The notes under the pieces: generated by a model | What the model was told of the DNA's origin: nothing | Databases searched by the model: none | Seen by the model: the letters and a program-made list of their open reading frames with translations, nothing else | Shown here: positions 1 through 10,113 of the stretch, in pieces | Layout: each line of letters starts with the position of its first letter | How positions within the stretch are numbered: position 1 is the stretch's first letter | IMG/VR virus record: IMGVR_UViG_3300028196_000006 | Span: 27,729-91,728 of that record | Direction: 5' to 3' (one strand) | DNA: 64,000 nt | Source of the DNA: a virus | Translations under genes and position numbers: made by a program

Positions 1-2
1 TG

Positions 3-560
3 GTCCAGCCATTTGGAAGAAGTGCTCATCCTGAAAATTTAACTGAAAAACAGATGAAAGAAGACAAACAGCCAGACATCGCAGATGTTACTGGTAGAAG
101 TATAGAACTAAAAAATGTTTGGAGCATTGTAAGAAAACTATCTAAAAAGTATGGAGTTATGATGATGAGTGAATTCCCATTGGAATTTAAAAAACACATG
201 TCGTCTCCCGTGGCAACACCAATGAATGTACACATAAGAATATGGATGGCTGTCATAAAACAAGCAAATCACTTTGTTGGTTGTGACTCGGTTGGACAAC
301 ACATTGCATATGCATTCAACGGAACTTCCACAGTATTAATAGGTTCTACATATCCCGTAAACACATCATTTCCTGATTCAGATAATGTTGACATTATTGA
401 CCTTGGATTAGAAGATAGAGTATATTCGCCTATAAGAATCACTTCAGATGAGTTCAGTGACAGAACAAACGAAGGGATTATGGCTATGGATGATCAATCA
501 GAAGACAAAGTTATCAAGTCTGTAGAAAAGATGCTTAAACACAGTAAAAACAAGCAGTAA
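3..560 (+). CDS. Glycosyltransferase family 9-like protein, 5' truncated by the window edge
   Basis: The reading frame is open from the window start, so only the C-terminal part is present; the internal ATG at 54 need not be the true start. The segment FVGCDSVGQHIAYAFNG followed by STVLIGSTYPVN resembles the sugar-nucleotide binding region of GT9 (heptosyltransferase-type) enzymes, where a D-S-G/x-x-x-H motif precedes a V-x-L-x-G-x-T stretch. GT9 enzymes classically move ADP-heptose onto lipopolysaccharide core. This is notable because HldE-like and HldD-like genes for ADP-heptose lie at 11-13.7 kb. The tail end is acidic and featureless. The family assignment rests on one motif block and the acceptor is unknown. 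Confidence 0.55.
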   Translation, partial: VQPFGRSAHPENLTEKQMKEDKQPDIADVTGRSIELKNVWSIVRKLSKKYGVMMMSEFPLEFKKHMSSPVATPMNVHIRIWMAVIKQANHFVGCDSVGQHIAYAFNGTSTVLIGSTYPVNTSFPDSDNVDIIDLGLEDRVYSPIRITSDEFSDRTNEGIMAMDDQSEDKVIKSVEKMLKHSKNKQ

Positions 561-598
561 TACCCAAAATACAGTAATAATACAATAGTTCTAGATTA

Positions 599-610
599 GG
601 TAAATACACT
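599..610 (+). promoter_or_regulatory. Probable late promoter (GGTAAATACACT)
   Basis: A TAAATA core lies 24 bases before the next start codon and matches the late-motif family (ATAAATA) found before other virion genes here. T4 late transcription uses TATAAATA with the start site about six bases after its last A. An AAGGA ribosome-binding sequence follows downstream. This copy is one base off the core. Confidence 0.5.
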
Positions 611-629
611 ATAATAAGGATTATTCTAT

Positions 630-1064
630 ATGTTTGATGTATCAAGATTTTTTGGAAAAGGTGACAGAAATACTCTGTTAATGAAGAACGGGTTAAACCT
701 GTCTTACAATGGTCCATATTCAGTAGTTGAAGAAGGGTTGATTTTAGACCAATGGCATGTGAATACGTTCGCAACAGCAGAATACACAATCAGTGTGGAT
801 TACGACACAAACAATAAAGAAGTTTTAAAAGTGCTTGTATCAGCAAGTCCAAATCAAAGCAGTCTATCAATATATGGTAGATCAAATCTAGGCAATAAAT
901 TAATCAAGATCGATAGTGAAGTTAACAATTCATATGTTAGAATCAAAATAAATCCAGAAGATAAAAGTGCCACAGAGAAATATACTGGTTCTAAAATTAT
1001 TTTTGGTGCAACATATTTTGCTACACTGAATGCTTTAGTTGGAGGCTCACAAGTAACAGAATAA
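630..1064 (+). CDS. Conserved hypothetical virion protein (144 aa)
   Basis: The 144-residue product has no motif I can name with certainty. It begins MFDVSRFFGKGDRNTL, is rich in beta-prone residues and has no transmembrane segment or signal peptide. It is preceded by a late-type promoter motif and AAGGA, and followed 20 bases later by a very large tail-type protein, so a small structural or tail-fibre accessory role is likely. That role is inference from position and composition only. Start chosen at the ATG with the good ribosome-binding sequence. Confidence 0.6.
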   Translation: MFDVSRFFGKGDRNTLLMKNGLNLSYNGPYSVVEEGLILDQWHVNTFATAEYTISVDYDTNNKEVLKVLVSASPNQSSLSIYGRSNLGNKLIKIDSEVNNSYVRIKINPEDKSATEKYTGSKIIFGATYFATLNALVGGSQVTE

Positions 1065-1083
1065 TAAACATGGATATAGCACA

Positions 1084-2946
1084 ATGGCAGTAGTTTTTAA
1101 ACCTTTTGAAACAGATTACGGATATTCATCACCAGGATTCACGGTTGATGTAAACGGAAATGTCACAGTACGTACTATCACAAATACATACACTCCTCCA
1201 GTTATTCCACCTGCACCAGATTTTAACATAAATGAAACTGCGGGTGAATTTACAATTTTAAACAAAGGAGTTGCAGTTGCCGGAGATAATCCAGTTATTA
1301 CTGTAGAAAGAGGAACAACTTATACATTTGTTATAGATACATCCAGTCTTGCTTTTAACATTTACAAACCAGATGTTGCTAATACTGCCATTCCAGGACA
1401 GTTATATAATGAAGGGTTATCTCATACCAACACAGTTACAGGATTAAATTTACAATCAAGCACGTTAACTTTTCCTCAGACTTGGGAACAAGAGCAAACA
1501 GGGTACAATAGAACTGCTCAAGTAGTAGTACCTATCACAACAGGTACACCACTAGAAGGTAAAAAAATTCCAGTTGTAATTTCATTACATGATAAAGGAT
1601 TTACTCAAGCAAACGGTATTACAAATGTAAACTTTATCTCAGACAAAATTTTAATTGCTCCACAAGGATACAGCAATGAATGGAATGTGGGTTATCAAAC
1701 GTCAAAAGCAGATGACATTGCGTTAATTGATTCTATAATTTCTAGTTTTAGTCAATACGACAATGTGGACACAAGAGATATCACAATAATAGGGTATGGT
1801 AATGGAGCACAATTGGCATTACAATATACAAACTATTCACAAAATGCATCAGTGAAAAATATTATTACATTTAATGGATTATTAAATAGTGATCAATACC
1901 TTTCAACAGATCATACTTTTTACAATTACACATTAGATCCTCAAAACCAAGACAATTCAACTGTTATAAATTGGACAAGTGTCACACCACTAGGTAGTAA
2001 AAATATATTAATGTTTAATGGTAAAGATGATTTACAATTTCTTTTCAATGGTGGAACTATCGATGGACAAGAATTTTACAGTGCAGAAGATACTGTGTAT
2101 GGAATGGCTCAAGCAGATAGCACAATTGAAACTAAACTACTAGCAGGAACCACAGAAGCAGATGGAAGCCTAAGTTATTCTTATGATAATAATTCAATAA
2201 GAATGTATGCTTTCACAGGAGTTGCCAGCAATTTTACAACATATCAAAACTCTATTAGACAAAGAATTAACACATCTATTGCTACAAGCTCATATTTAAA
2301 TATTCCAGTTGCAACAACTTTAACAGAAGCAGAAGCTCAAGGAAAACAATCAGGAACGTTAACTTATGCTGTTCCTATTGATGCTCCAGATTCAATTTTT
2401 TATGCAGACTCAGATGGTACTCCTTATGGTACACTTACTGTGGCCCAGCCAAGTATTATTGGAGCAGGTGTTTTCAGTTCGATATTAGATACTGGCGATT
2501 TATTAGCAGAAGGCGTCAATGCAGAAATAAGATTAAAACCTACTGGAACAGGCACAGTCACTATAAATCCTGCCACAGTAGGAACAATCACCAACATGAA
2601 CATCAATGCACAAAATTTATCAACCAGTGGTCAGGTTAGTTTAACACCCAATGCTGACGTAACATTGAGTCCACAAGCAGGTGGAACGCTCACAGTAAGA
2701 CCAACAGACGTTGGTGTTGTAGACAATGTTACAATAGGGTCTGTAATACCAGGAAATGGAACCTTTTCGACATTGAATTCTTCGCAAGGAACGTTAAATA
2801 ACACTACAATAGGATTAACATCTGCAACGTCGGCGGCATTTACACAAGCAACCGTGACAAACAATCCGACAAGTGCAAATGATGTTACTAAAAAGCAGTA
2901 TGTCGATAACACAGCCACAGTGTTAGCGATAGCATTAGGAGTATAG
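1084..2946 (+). CDS. Tail-fibre-like structural protein with embedded degenerate alpha/beta-hydrolase domain
   Basis: The 620-residue protein is modular. Residues about 50-110 look like the beta-rich TVERGTTYTF module seen in marine phage adhesins. Residues about 155-400 resemble a polyhydroxybutyrate depolymerase/LpqC-type alpha/beta hydrolase: a strand IPVVISLHD, a DD-containing helix, then IIGYGNGAQLAL at the nucleophile elbow, and NGKDD plus FNGG where the family has its acid region. The elbow reads G237-Y-G239-N-G241, so the usual Ser is Gly, and the expected His region reads GVASNF; the domain is probably not catalytic. Residues about 450-620 are tail-fibre-type repeats ending in NDVTKKQYVDN, typical of marine phage fibres. 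It is followed 6 bases later by a giant structural gene. A binding role for the dead hydrolase fold is inference. Confidence 0.7.
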   Translation: MAVVFKPFETDYGYSSPGFTVDVNGNVTVRTITNTYTPPVIPPAPDFNINETAGEFTILNKGVAVAGDNPVITVERGTTYTFVIDTSSLAFNIYKPDVANTAIPGQLYNEGLSHTNTVTGLNLQSSTLTFPQTWEQEQTGYNRTAQVVVPITTGTPLEGKKIPVVISLHDKGFTQANGITNVNFISDKILIAPQGYSNEWNVGYQTSKADDIALIDSIISSFSQYDNVDTRDITIIGYGNGAQLALQYTNYSQNASVKNIITFNGLLNSDQYLSTDHTFYNYTLDPQNQDNSTVINWTSVTPLGSKNILMFNGKDDLQFLFNGGTIDGQEFYSAEDTVYGMAQADSTIETKLLAGTTEADGSLSYSYDNNSIRMYAFTGVASNFTTYQNSIRQRINTSIATSSYLNIPVATTLTEAEAQGKQSGTLTYAVPIDAPDSIFYADSDGTPYGTLTVAQPSIIGAGVFSSILDTGDLLAEGVNAEIRLKPTGTGTVTINPATVGTITNMNINAQNLSTSGQVSLTPNADVTLSPQAGGTLTVRPTDVGVVDNVTIGSVIPGNGTFSTLNSSQGTLNNTTIGLTSATSAAFTQATVTNNPTSANDVTKKQYVDNTATVLAIALGV

Positions 2947-2952
2947 AAAAGA

Positions 2953-5900
2953 ATGGCAAAAAAACGTATTAACACATACAAATTTACACCAGGAATACCA
3001 CAATCTGGAAACCTTTATCCCAATGCATGGGCACAAATCAATGCCAACAAAGAATGGTTAAAAGATGAATCCAATGCTTTCTTAGATTTTAAAATTACTG
3101 AAGACACAGCGGCAAATTTATATCCAAATGCAACATTAAGATATCTTAACAACAGAGAATATGTAAAAGCAGAAGTGGCGGCATGGGTGGCTGTACAAGT
3201 TGCTGGAAACATTGCACCGTTTGCCGGTTACACTGCCACAGCAACACAAATTAAAAATGATTTAGAAAAAGTTTTACAATCAGCATATCTTGATATGAGA
3301 TATGGTGGTAATGAAAATATTAGAACACAATCACAAACTTATTATGTAGACGGAGTACTTCAACTGGCATCTGCTGGTGAACCTGAATTAGCATATTGGA
3401 CAAAAGCCAAACAAATTATAGATTTATATATTTTCACAGGATTAGCATACGGCACAATTAATGGAGATGGATTATCACAAAACTCCACAGGATCAAATGC
3501 AGAAACAAATGGTAAAACATCATTTGCGGCAAACATGGCTGTGATCGATAATGTTGTGGATAACGGCATTTTAAATTTACCAGCACTATCAAGTTCCGTG
3601 TATGCGTTTGCCAATTTTACTTATGACAGTGCTCTATGTGAAAGAGACATGGGCTATAACATTGATGGTATATTAACAGACATAAGATATGGTGGAAATC
3701 AACAATCAAGATTTAATGCATCAACTTATTGGGTTGGTACAGTATCAGTTTTGAGTGGTGACAAACAACCTGAATTACAGGTAAAAAATGAAATAAAAAA
3801 TATCATTAATAATTATGTGATACCAGGTGTTGCTTTTACGTCAAAACAATCACCGGTGGTAACACAACAAACAATATTAGGTACACCAGGTGAAGCAGGA
3901 GCCACTGCAAGAGTGACTACTTTGTTTGGAATAATTACAGATGTAATTGAAAACGGATTAGATAATTTACCAACACAGATCAACAATGGAATTTCAAGTG
4001 TAAAAATTCCTGAAAGAGTGGAATTAGCAGAACTATTATTGATCACAAATGCTACATCGAATGCAGTTTTATACACATTCAATGATCCAGCAAAAGGCGC
4101 CACAACTTTTTACAGAAGAGAATTTACTACAAACACATCAAACCCAACAGCATTTGTTGATCCAGATTTTCCTAAAGCATTTCATGGCAATGACACAATC
4201 ACAACAATATTTTTAAATGCAGATACATCTGCAGATGATGTAACAGACCAATTACAAATTTTTGTTGAAGATGATGAAATAAGAACTCGTCCATATGACT
4301 TTGGAACAGATGCAATTGAAAGAATGAGAGTTGCACAACCTGAGTCAATGCTTGACGCTGACTTTGAATATGGTCTTCAGCCAACCAAGTGGCAAGCAAT
4401 TGCGACACAAAGAGGTTATCCTTCAATTTATGAAGTTCCAGGAACTGACTATGATTTAGCGTCAGTGGCATCAGATGCTTCAGCAGGAACATCAGGTATT
4501 GGTTCATCTTTGATCACAATAACAACAATTGGACCACATGGTTTTGAGCCTGGACAACCGTTTACAATAACAGGATTTGATAACTCAGTTGCAGGTGCAA
4601 GTAGAGCCGCAGGTTCGTTTGTGGTTAACACAGTGCCATCATCAACAGTTTTTAACTATTATGGAAAAGCAAAAGTTGGAACAGTAAATCCTACAACAAT
4701 TTCTACAAATTTCACTCAGTTGAGAAAAGGTGATTTTTACACAGGTGCATCAATTGGATTTCCGTCATTCAGTATACAATCAAATGGATCATCAGGAAAT
4801 TTTGTAACCAGTTTAGCAACACTATCAGGTTCTACAATTTTACCGTACACAGGTGTTCAACCTGAAATAGGAGCACCACTTACAGGAACAGGAATTCAGA
4901 CAGGTACACAGATTACAGCAGTTAATGGAACTGGTGGAGCATTAGCATCTCCCACAGTGACAGGAGATTATTCATCAGGTGCAACATCAATTACTGTGGC
5001 AGATTCTGCAGGAATTATTCAAAACTCTGTGATTGACAGAGGTGACGGATTTGCAGTAACAATTATCAATGTTGTAGGAAACGAATTAACATTGAGTGCA
5101 CCATTAAATCAAAACTTGATTGGTGATGTTACTCAGTACACAAATTTAGCAGGTGTAAATTACACTCCAGCAGGACAGTTGGGAAGATTCGACATATTCA
5201 GAGTTGGTGGAGCATACTCTGTATCATTAGTGACTAATGGACAAGTAGGTACAGGACAAGATTATGCTGTAGGTGATGTTGTTGTTGTAAGTGGTACTAT
5301 TTTAGGCGGAGCAACACCAGCCAATGATGCTTTTGTAACTGTAGAATCAGTAGACACTGGCGGAGAAATTTTAACAGCATCCATCACAGGTACATCATTC
5401 ACAGGCGAAGGCACAGCATCAGCAGTGTCACCAGTGTTCCAAGGTGGTGCAGGAACAGGTGCTCAAATAAATGTAACAAAAAATGCATCAACATACACAG
5501 TGGCATTGAACAGTCCTTCATACACAGACGTGGCTACATCAGCATACGCAGGAGGATCTGGTATTGGTGCAATTTTTGATATAGATGTAGACGGAGCGAC
5601 ATACACTGTAACAGTTGACACAGCAGGAACAGGATACATTGCCAACGATGTTATAAGAATAGCAGGTTCTACATTTGGTGGAACAGGCACAAATAATTTA
5701 GACATCAGAGTAACTGCTGTAGGCGGTTCAGGAGAAATTCAAACAATCAATGTGGCAGGAACAGCACCAGATCAAACGGTGAATTATGTTTCACCAACAT
5801 ACACAACAGCAAGTGCTGGAGGTGTAACAGCAAACTTCACAGTAACTAGAACAGGCACGGCATACTCTGCTGTGGTAACAACAATTGGTTCAGGATATTC

Positions 5901-8900
5901 AGGGGCAGAAACTCTTGTGTTTGCAGGAACACAACTTGGCGGAGCAACACCAGCCAATGATGCAACATTAACTATTGGATCTGTTGATGGTAATGGTGGA
6001 ATTTTAACTTTCACAATAGCAGGAACATCAGTAAACACACAAACATATCCAAATCAAAACACAGGTTCAAACATTGTAGGATCAAATGCTAGTTTTGATG
6101 TGGCAATTTCAGGAACTGGTTACACAGTAACTTTAAACACTGCTGGTGACAACTACGGTGTTGGACAAACACTTACAATTCTAGGAACAAGTTTAGGTGG
6201 AGCAACACCAACCAATGATGTGTCAATCGCAATTGATACAGTTACAGGCGCAGGTGCCAGTGCAATTGCAACAATTACAGCAACAGGTACAGCGGCATTG
6301 GAAGGTACATCAGGATACGCAATAGGAGATCAATTGTTTGTTAGTGGATCTGACTTAGGCGGAGCAACACCAACCAATGATGCATATGTGTCGATTGCAA
6401 CAGTTAATGGCAATGGCGGAATTACAAGTTTAGCAATCAGTGGAACACGCACAGATGCCAATGTAGATTACACATCAGTAACTTGGAGCACTACAGGCTC
6501 AGGAACAGGTGCAGTGATTGACATTAACAGAACAGGTACAACATACACAGCAACATTCACAAACACTGGTGCCTCATTTGCAGGATCAGACACAATTACA
6601 GTTTTAGGAACAGCACTGGGTGGATTAACGCCAGCCAATGATGTAACAATCGCAGTTGATACAGTTACAGGAGGTGCAATAGCCACGTACACTGTGACAG
6701 GAACAGCAGTGAATACTCAAACATTCACAAATGTAAACAAATCAAACAGAACACCTTCAGGATTATTAATGAACGTGACACTGAATTCAGGTACATACAC
6801 ATTGGCAGTTGCTAATGGTGGTAGCGGACATGCACCAGACCAAGTATTCAAAATATTAGGTACATCGGTTTTTGGATCTTCTCCTACAAATGATTTAACA
6901 TTCACAATTGCAGGTATAGATGCTGTGTCAACAGGTTCAGTTACTTCTGTATCAGGAGCAACAGGAACAGCAAACACAGGAACAGGTAATGCATTAAATG
7001 TTGCAGGCACAAACAGAACTCCAATAGGAGTTGGTGCTCAATTCAGTATCACAAGAACTAATGATACAGATTCATCAACTGCTTACACAGAATGCCAAGT
7101 GATTCAAGAAGGTTCAGACTATGGTGTGGGTGATAAAGTTATAATTTCAGGATCAAGTTTAGGCGGAACAACACCAGCCAATGACGTAACTGTTCAAATA
7201 CAATCAGTATCTTCATTTGGTGGTGCATTATCTAATACACACTCAGGAACAGCAGTTGGAGGAACAGGATTAAGTGTTTATTCATCAGTAACCATTTCAG
7301 ATCCAGTTTCACAAGCAATTCCATTAAGTTCAACAATTTCTTATTCAGCATTGGCAACAATGAGAGTTAATTTCACAACACCACATGGACTTGTTCCAGG
7401 TAATGCATTCTTGGTTGTAATACAATCAGATGACGGTTCAAACAATCACATACTTGCATCAGGACCGTTCTTGGCAACTTCTATTCCATCTACAACAAGT
7501 TTAACATATCAAGTGAGATCACCAGGCGCTATTACAGATGCTGGTTGGCAAGGATCGATATATGGTAGACCAGATTCATTCTTTGTACACAGACCATTCG
7601 ATGGTGGTGTTCAATTAGGAACAGGTGGTCCGGCACACGGTGCTCAAGCAATACGTCAATCTAAAAAATATATTAGATATCAATCAGGTAAAGGTTGTAT
7701 GTACACAACTGGTGCTCTATTTGCTCCAAGTTATGACATTCTAAACATTACTGCTGATGGAATTAATGCAGGTTCAACAATATCAGTAACAACAGATGAT
7801 GTTGACCACAACTTACAAGTTGGTGCTGTTGTGAGATTAGTAGGTGTAGCAACATCAGGGTATGATGGACAATACACAATAACGGCAGTTACAAATGAAA
7901 GAACATTCACAGTGATTGCACAAATCACTTTGGGAGGAACAACTCCTGAATTTACAGATCAACCACAAGTATCATTGTATCAATGGAATGGTGCAACAGT
8001 TAGATCAGGTATATTTGATGATCAAAACGGAATTTTCTGGGAGTATGATGGACAAAACACAAATGCTGTACAAAGAACTGCCACAAGACAATTGGCTGGT
8101 ACAGTCACAGTTACACCTAATTCAAATGCTGTAACAGGTGTGGGAACAAGATTTAGAGAACAAATTAAAGCAGGTGACAGAGTTGTAGTCAGAGGTATGA
8201 CACACGTGGTATCAAGTGTTACAGATAACACAACGATGAGTATTACTCCAGATTACAGAGGTGTTAACATATCAGCAGGTGTTAAAATGTGTGCTGTGGT
8301 TGATAAAAAAGCAAAACAATCAGAATTTAACAAAGACGTGTTGGACGGAACAGGACCAAGTGGATACAACTGGGACGTGTCTAAAATGCAGATGATTGGG
8401 ATACAATTTTCATGGTATGGTGCTGGGTTTATTGACTGGATGACTAGAGGTCAAAAAGGTAATTTCATATTTGTTCACAGAATGAGAAACTCAAACGTAA
8501 ACACAGAAGCATTTATGAGAACAGGTAACCAACCTGTGCGTTATGAAGTAACCAACGAAGGACCAGGTGCAAAATTAATTGAAAATATGGATTCAACACA
8601 AACCACACTTACTGTGGAAGATGCTTCATTCTTACCGCAAACAGGTGGTACAGTTTATATTGATAACGAAGTTATAACATTTACAGGTATTACAGGCGAC
8701 ACATTAACAGGATGTACAAGAGCGGCACAACTTACAAACTTTGCGGCAGGTGCCACAAGAAATTATTCAGCAGGTGCGGCGGCGGCTCACTTCAGAAACA
8801 CTGGAGTTGTGTTGATATCCAACACAGCATCTCCGATCATATCACACTGGGGTTCAGCATATCTAACAGATGGTAATTTTGATGAAGACAGAGGATACCT

Positions 8901-9987
8901 ATTCAGTTACTCAGGTACTGGATTAAATCTATCCACAATTAGACAAACAGTATTCTTAATGAGACTGGCTCCTTCAGTATCCAATGCCTTAACTGGTGAT
9001 TTGGGAGACAGAGACTTATTGAACAGAGCCCAGTTGCTACTAGATGGTATTGAAATTACTACAGAACCAATCTCAGGTGGTGGTACACAAGGTCAGTTGG
9101 TTATTCAGGGAATTATTAACCCACAAAACTATCCAATTGATCCAGCAGATATAGGTTGGACAGGACTGCAAGGAACAGCACAAGGTGGACAACCAAGTTT
9201 TGCGGAGATTGCTCCGGGTGGTTCAGTTAACTGGAACGGTGGTGCTAGTACTACACAAGCAACAGCAACCACTCAAGCAGAAATGACATCTACATCCAAT
9301 CACTGGTTTAACCTAGGTGGTAACAGAGATTATGCTTACTTCTTGGAAGCAGAATGGGAAAACAAAGGACATGTGGTGGGTATGCGTGTTACTTCTGCTC
9401 AATTCCCTTCCAACACTGTGGTAACACAGATTCAGAATAATGGATCTTACTATTTTGTGAGATTTTCAAATAGACACACAGGTATATCGGGCGGACAGGC
9501 TGTAACTTTTGCATACGGTGGTGATCAACTAAACAGTAACTTCTTGTTCTTTGATCCAACATCATGGGAAGCCGCTGGTGCTGTGAGTGGTACAGAAGTT
9601 GACACAGCAACAACAACTGAATTTCCACCAGGATCAACTGTGCAAAGTGTACAGGCTAAAACTGTATTTGGATCAACTGAATATTATAGAGTTGATTTTA
9701 ACCAATCATTTACTGGCACAATTGCCGCGGCAAGTGACGTATCATTTTCTTTTGGACAACCTCCTTATGCACAACCTGGAGAAACTATTTTCTCTTTCGT
9801 TGCACAACCTGGAGAAAGAGCGACATTAGGATTAGACAAAATCAAAGCATTAACCAACACCACTTTGGGTGGTAGAGGTACGTTCCCGAATGGTCCAGAC
9901 GTGTTGGCCATCAACGTATTTAGAACTGCTGGTACAGGTAATGTATCATCTACAATTACGTTACGTTGGTCTGAAGCACAGGCTTAA
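2953..9987 (+). CDS. Giant virion structural protein with tandem repeats (2344 aa)
   Basis: This is a 2344-residue protein, by far the largest in the window. The N-terminal part (to about residue 470) contains two segments with DMRYGG/DIRYGGN, as in large structural proteins of marine T4-like phages. The centre (about residues 770-1440) carries eight diverged beta repeats with the core L-G-G-A-T-P-x-N-D. The C-terminal part has modules such as GPHGFEPGQPFTI, a VYIDNEVITFTGI segment and a TFPNGPDVLAINV end. No enzyme motif was seen. Composition is rich in Gly, Thr and Asn with almost no Cys, as expected for an extracellular beta-structured tail or fibre protein. Its stop overlaps the next ATG as TAATG. 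The exact virion position is unknown. Confidence 0.75.
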   Translation: MAKKRINTYKFTPGIPQSGNLYPNAWAQINANKEWLKDESNAFLDFKITEDTAANLYPNATLRYLNNREYVKAEVAAWVAVQVAGNIAPFAGYTATATQIKNDLEKVLQSAYLDMRYGGNENIRTQSQTYYVDGVLQLASAGEPELAYWTKAKQIIDLYIFTGLAYGTINGDGLSQNSTGSNAETNGKTSFAANMAVIDNVVDNGILNLPALSSSVYAFANFTYDSALCERDMGYNIDGILTDIRYGGNQQSRFNASTYWVGTVSVLSGDKQPELQVKNEIKNIINNYVIPGVAFTSKQSPVVTQQTILGTPGEAGATARVTTLFGIITDVIENGLDNLPTQINNGISSVKIPERVELAELLLITNATSNAVLYTFNDPAKGATTFYRREFTTNTSNPTAFVDPDFPKAFHGNDTITTIFLNADTSADDVTDQLQIFVEDDEIRTRPYDFGTDAIERMRVAQPESMLDADFEYGLQPTKWQAIATQRGYPSIYEVPGTDYDLASVASDASAGTSGIGSSLITITTIGPHGFEPGQPFTITGFDNSVAGASRAAGSFVVNTVPSSTVFNYYGKAKVGTVNPTTISTNFTQLRKGDFYTGASIGFPSFSIQSNGSSGNFVTSLATLSGSTILPYTGVQPEIGAPLTGTGIQTGTQITAVNGTGGALASPTVTGDYSSGATSITVADSAGIIQNSVIDRGDGFAVTIINVVGNELTLSAPLNQNLIGDVTQYTNLAGVNYTPAGQLGRFDIFRVGGAYSVSLVTNGQVGTGQDYAVGDVVVVSGTILGGATPANDAFVTVESVDTGGEILTASITGTSFTGEGTASAVSPVFQGGAGTGAQINVTKNASTYTVALNSPSYTDVATSAYAGGSGIGAIFDIDVDGATYTVTVDTAGTGYIANDVIRIAGSTFGGTGTNNLDIRVTAVGGSGEIQTINVAGTAPDQTVNYVSPTYTTASAGGVTANFTVTRTGTAYSAVVTTIGSGYSGAETLVFAGTQLGGATPANDATLTIGSVDGNGGILTFTIAGTSVNTQTYPNQNTGSNIVGSNASFDVAISGTGYTVTLNTAGDNYGVGQTLTILGTSLGGATPTNDVSIAIDTVTGAGASAIATITATGTAALEGTSGYAIGDQLFVSGSDLGGATPTNDAYVSIATVNGNGGITSLAISGTRTDANVDYTSVTWSTTGSGTGAVIDINRTGTTYTATFTNTGASFAGSDTITVLGTALGGLTPANDVTIAVDTVTGGAIATYTVTGTAVNTQTFTNVNKSNRTPSGLLMNVTLNSGTYTLAVANGGSGHAPDQVFKILGTSVFGSSPTNDLTFTIAGIDAVSTGSVTSVSGATGTANTGTGNALNVAGTNRTPIGVGAQFSITRTNDTDSSTAYTECQVIQEGSDYGVGDKVIISGSSLGGTTPANDVTVQIQSVSSFGGALSNTHSGTAVGGTGLSVYSSVTISDPVSQAIPLSSTISYSALATMRVNFTTPHGLVPGNAFLVVIQSDDGSNNHILASGPFLATSIPSTTSLTYQVRSPGAITDAGWQGSIYGRPDSFFVHRPFDGGVQLGTGGPAHGAQAIRQSKKYIRYQSGKGCMYTTGALFAPSYDILNITADGINAGSTISVTTDDVDHNLQVGAVVRLVGVATSGYDGQYTITAVTNERTFTVIAQITLGGTTPEFTDQPQVSLYQWNGATVRSGIFDDQNGIFWEYDGQNTNAVQRTATRQLAGTVTVTPNSNAVTGVGTRFREQIKAGDRVVVRGMTHVVSSVTDNTTMSITPDYRGVNISAGVKMCAVVDKKAKQSEFNKDVLDGTGPSGYNWDVSKMQMIGIQFSWYGAGFIDWMTRGQKGNFIFVHRMRNSNVNTEAFMRTGNQPVRYEVTNEGPGAKLIENMDSTQTTLTVEDASFLPQTGGTVYIDNEVITFTGITGDTLTGCTRAAQLTNFAAGATRNYSAGAAAAHFRNTGVVLISNTASPIISHWGSAYLTDGNFDEDRGYLFSYSGTGLNLSTIRQTVFLMRLAPSVSNALTGDLGDRDLLNRAQLLLDGIEITTEPISGGGTQGQLVIQGIINPQNYPIDPADIGWTGLQGTAQGGQPSFAEIAPGGSVNWNGGASTTQATATTQAEMTSTSNHWFNLGGNRDYAYFLEAEWENKGHVVGMRVTSAQFPSNTVVTQIQNNGSYYFVRFSNRHTGISGGQAVTFAYGGDQLNSNFLFFDPTSWEAAGAVSGTEVDTATTTEFPPGSTVQSVQAKTVFGSTEYYRVDFNQSFTGTIAAASDVSFSFGQPPYAQPGETIFSFVAQPGERATLGLDKIKALTNTTLGGRGTFPNGPDVLAINVFRTAGTGNVSSTITLRWSEAQA
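5206..7260 (+). repeat. Eight diverged in-frame repeats (LGGATPxND core) inside the giant structural gene
   Basis: At the protein level eight copies carry LGGATPAND or variants such as FGGTGTNN, LGGLTPAND, FGSSPTND and LGGTTPAND, spaced roughly 60-110 residues apart. Several share the DNA core GGCGGAGCAACACCA, for example near 5306, 5938 and 6358. Each copy has the pattern GxGYxxxD-x-hydrophobic-x-G-T then TPxND then a GGxIxxxTxxGTA tail, which suggests stacked beta modules that grew by duplication. Some units are much more alike at the DNA level than others, so recombination between them is plausible. Confidence 0.75.
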
Positions 9988-10109
9988 TGGACCAACAGAT
10001 CAAACATATATGCGAGACGTGTGGGTGTGAACAACACTGCAAAAAATCGTGTGGAGAATGTCTAGATTGTCCAGACTGTGGTTGTAAGGAATGTATTAAC
10101 AAAGACTGA
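9987..10109 (+). CDS. Cys-rich mini-protein (40 aa, ten cysteines)
   Basis: The ATG overlaps the stop of the giant structural gene (TAATG). The 40-residue product has ten Cys at positions 9, 12, 14, 18, 22, 25, 28, 31, 33 and 36, including C-E-T-C-G-C, C-G-E-C and C-P-D-C-G-C. The density of CxxC and CxC pairs implies binding of two or more zinc ions, or a metallothionein-like fold. There is no hydrophobic core, signal peptide or membrane segment. The coupled start and the regular Cys spacing argue for a real gene. The function is unknown; metal storage, a small zinc adaptor or a regulator are all possible. Confidence 0.65.
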   Translation: MDQQIKHICETCGCEQHCKKSCGECLDCPDCGCKECINKD

Positions 10110-10113
10110 TAAG

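Noticed and set aside
5206-7260. Repeat array as CRISPR
   Set aside because: Repeats are in frame, diverged and protein-coding, with uneven spacing; no short identical repeats with spacers.
2953-9987. Several 60-100 codon reading frames on the minus strand, e.g. 4199-4507 and 5784-6038
   Set aside because: They mirror Gly/Thr/Val repeat codons of the real plus-strand gene, have no ribosome-binding sites or promoters and give low-complexity products.
10078-10113. GTG start at 10078 for the methyltransferase
   Set aside because: It would overlap the Cys-rich gene by 32 bases; the ATG at 10114 starts right after that stop, matching the spacing style of this genome.
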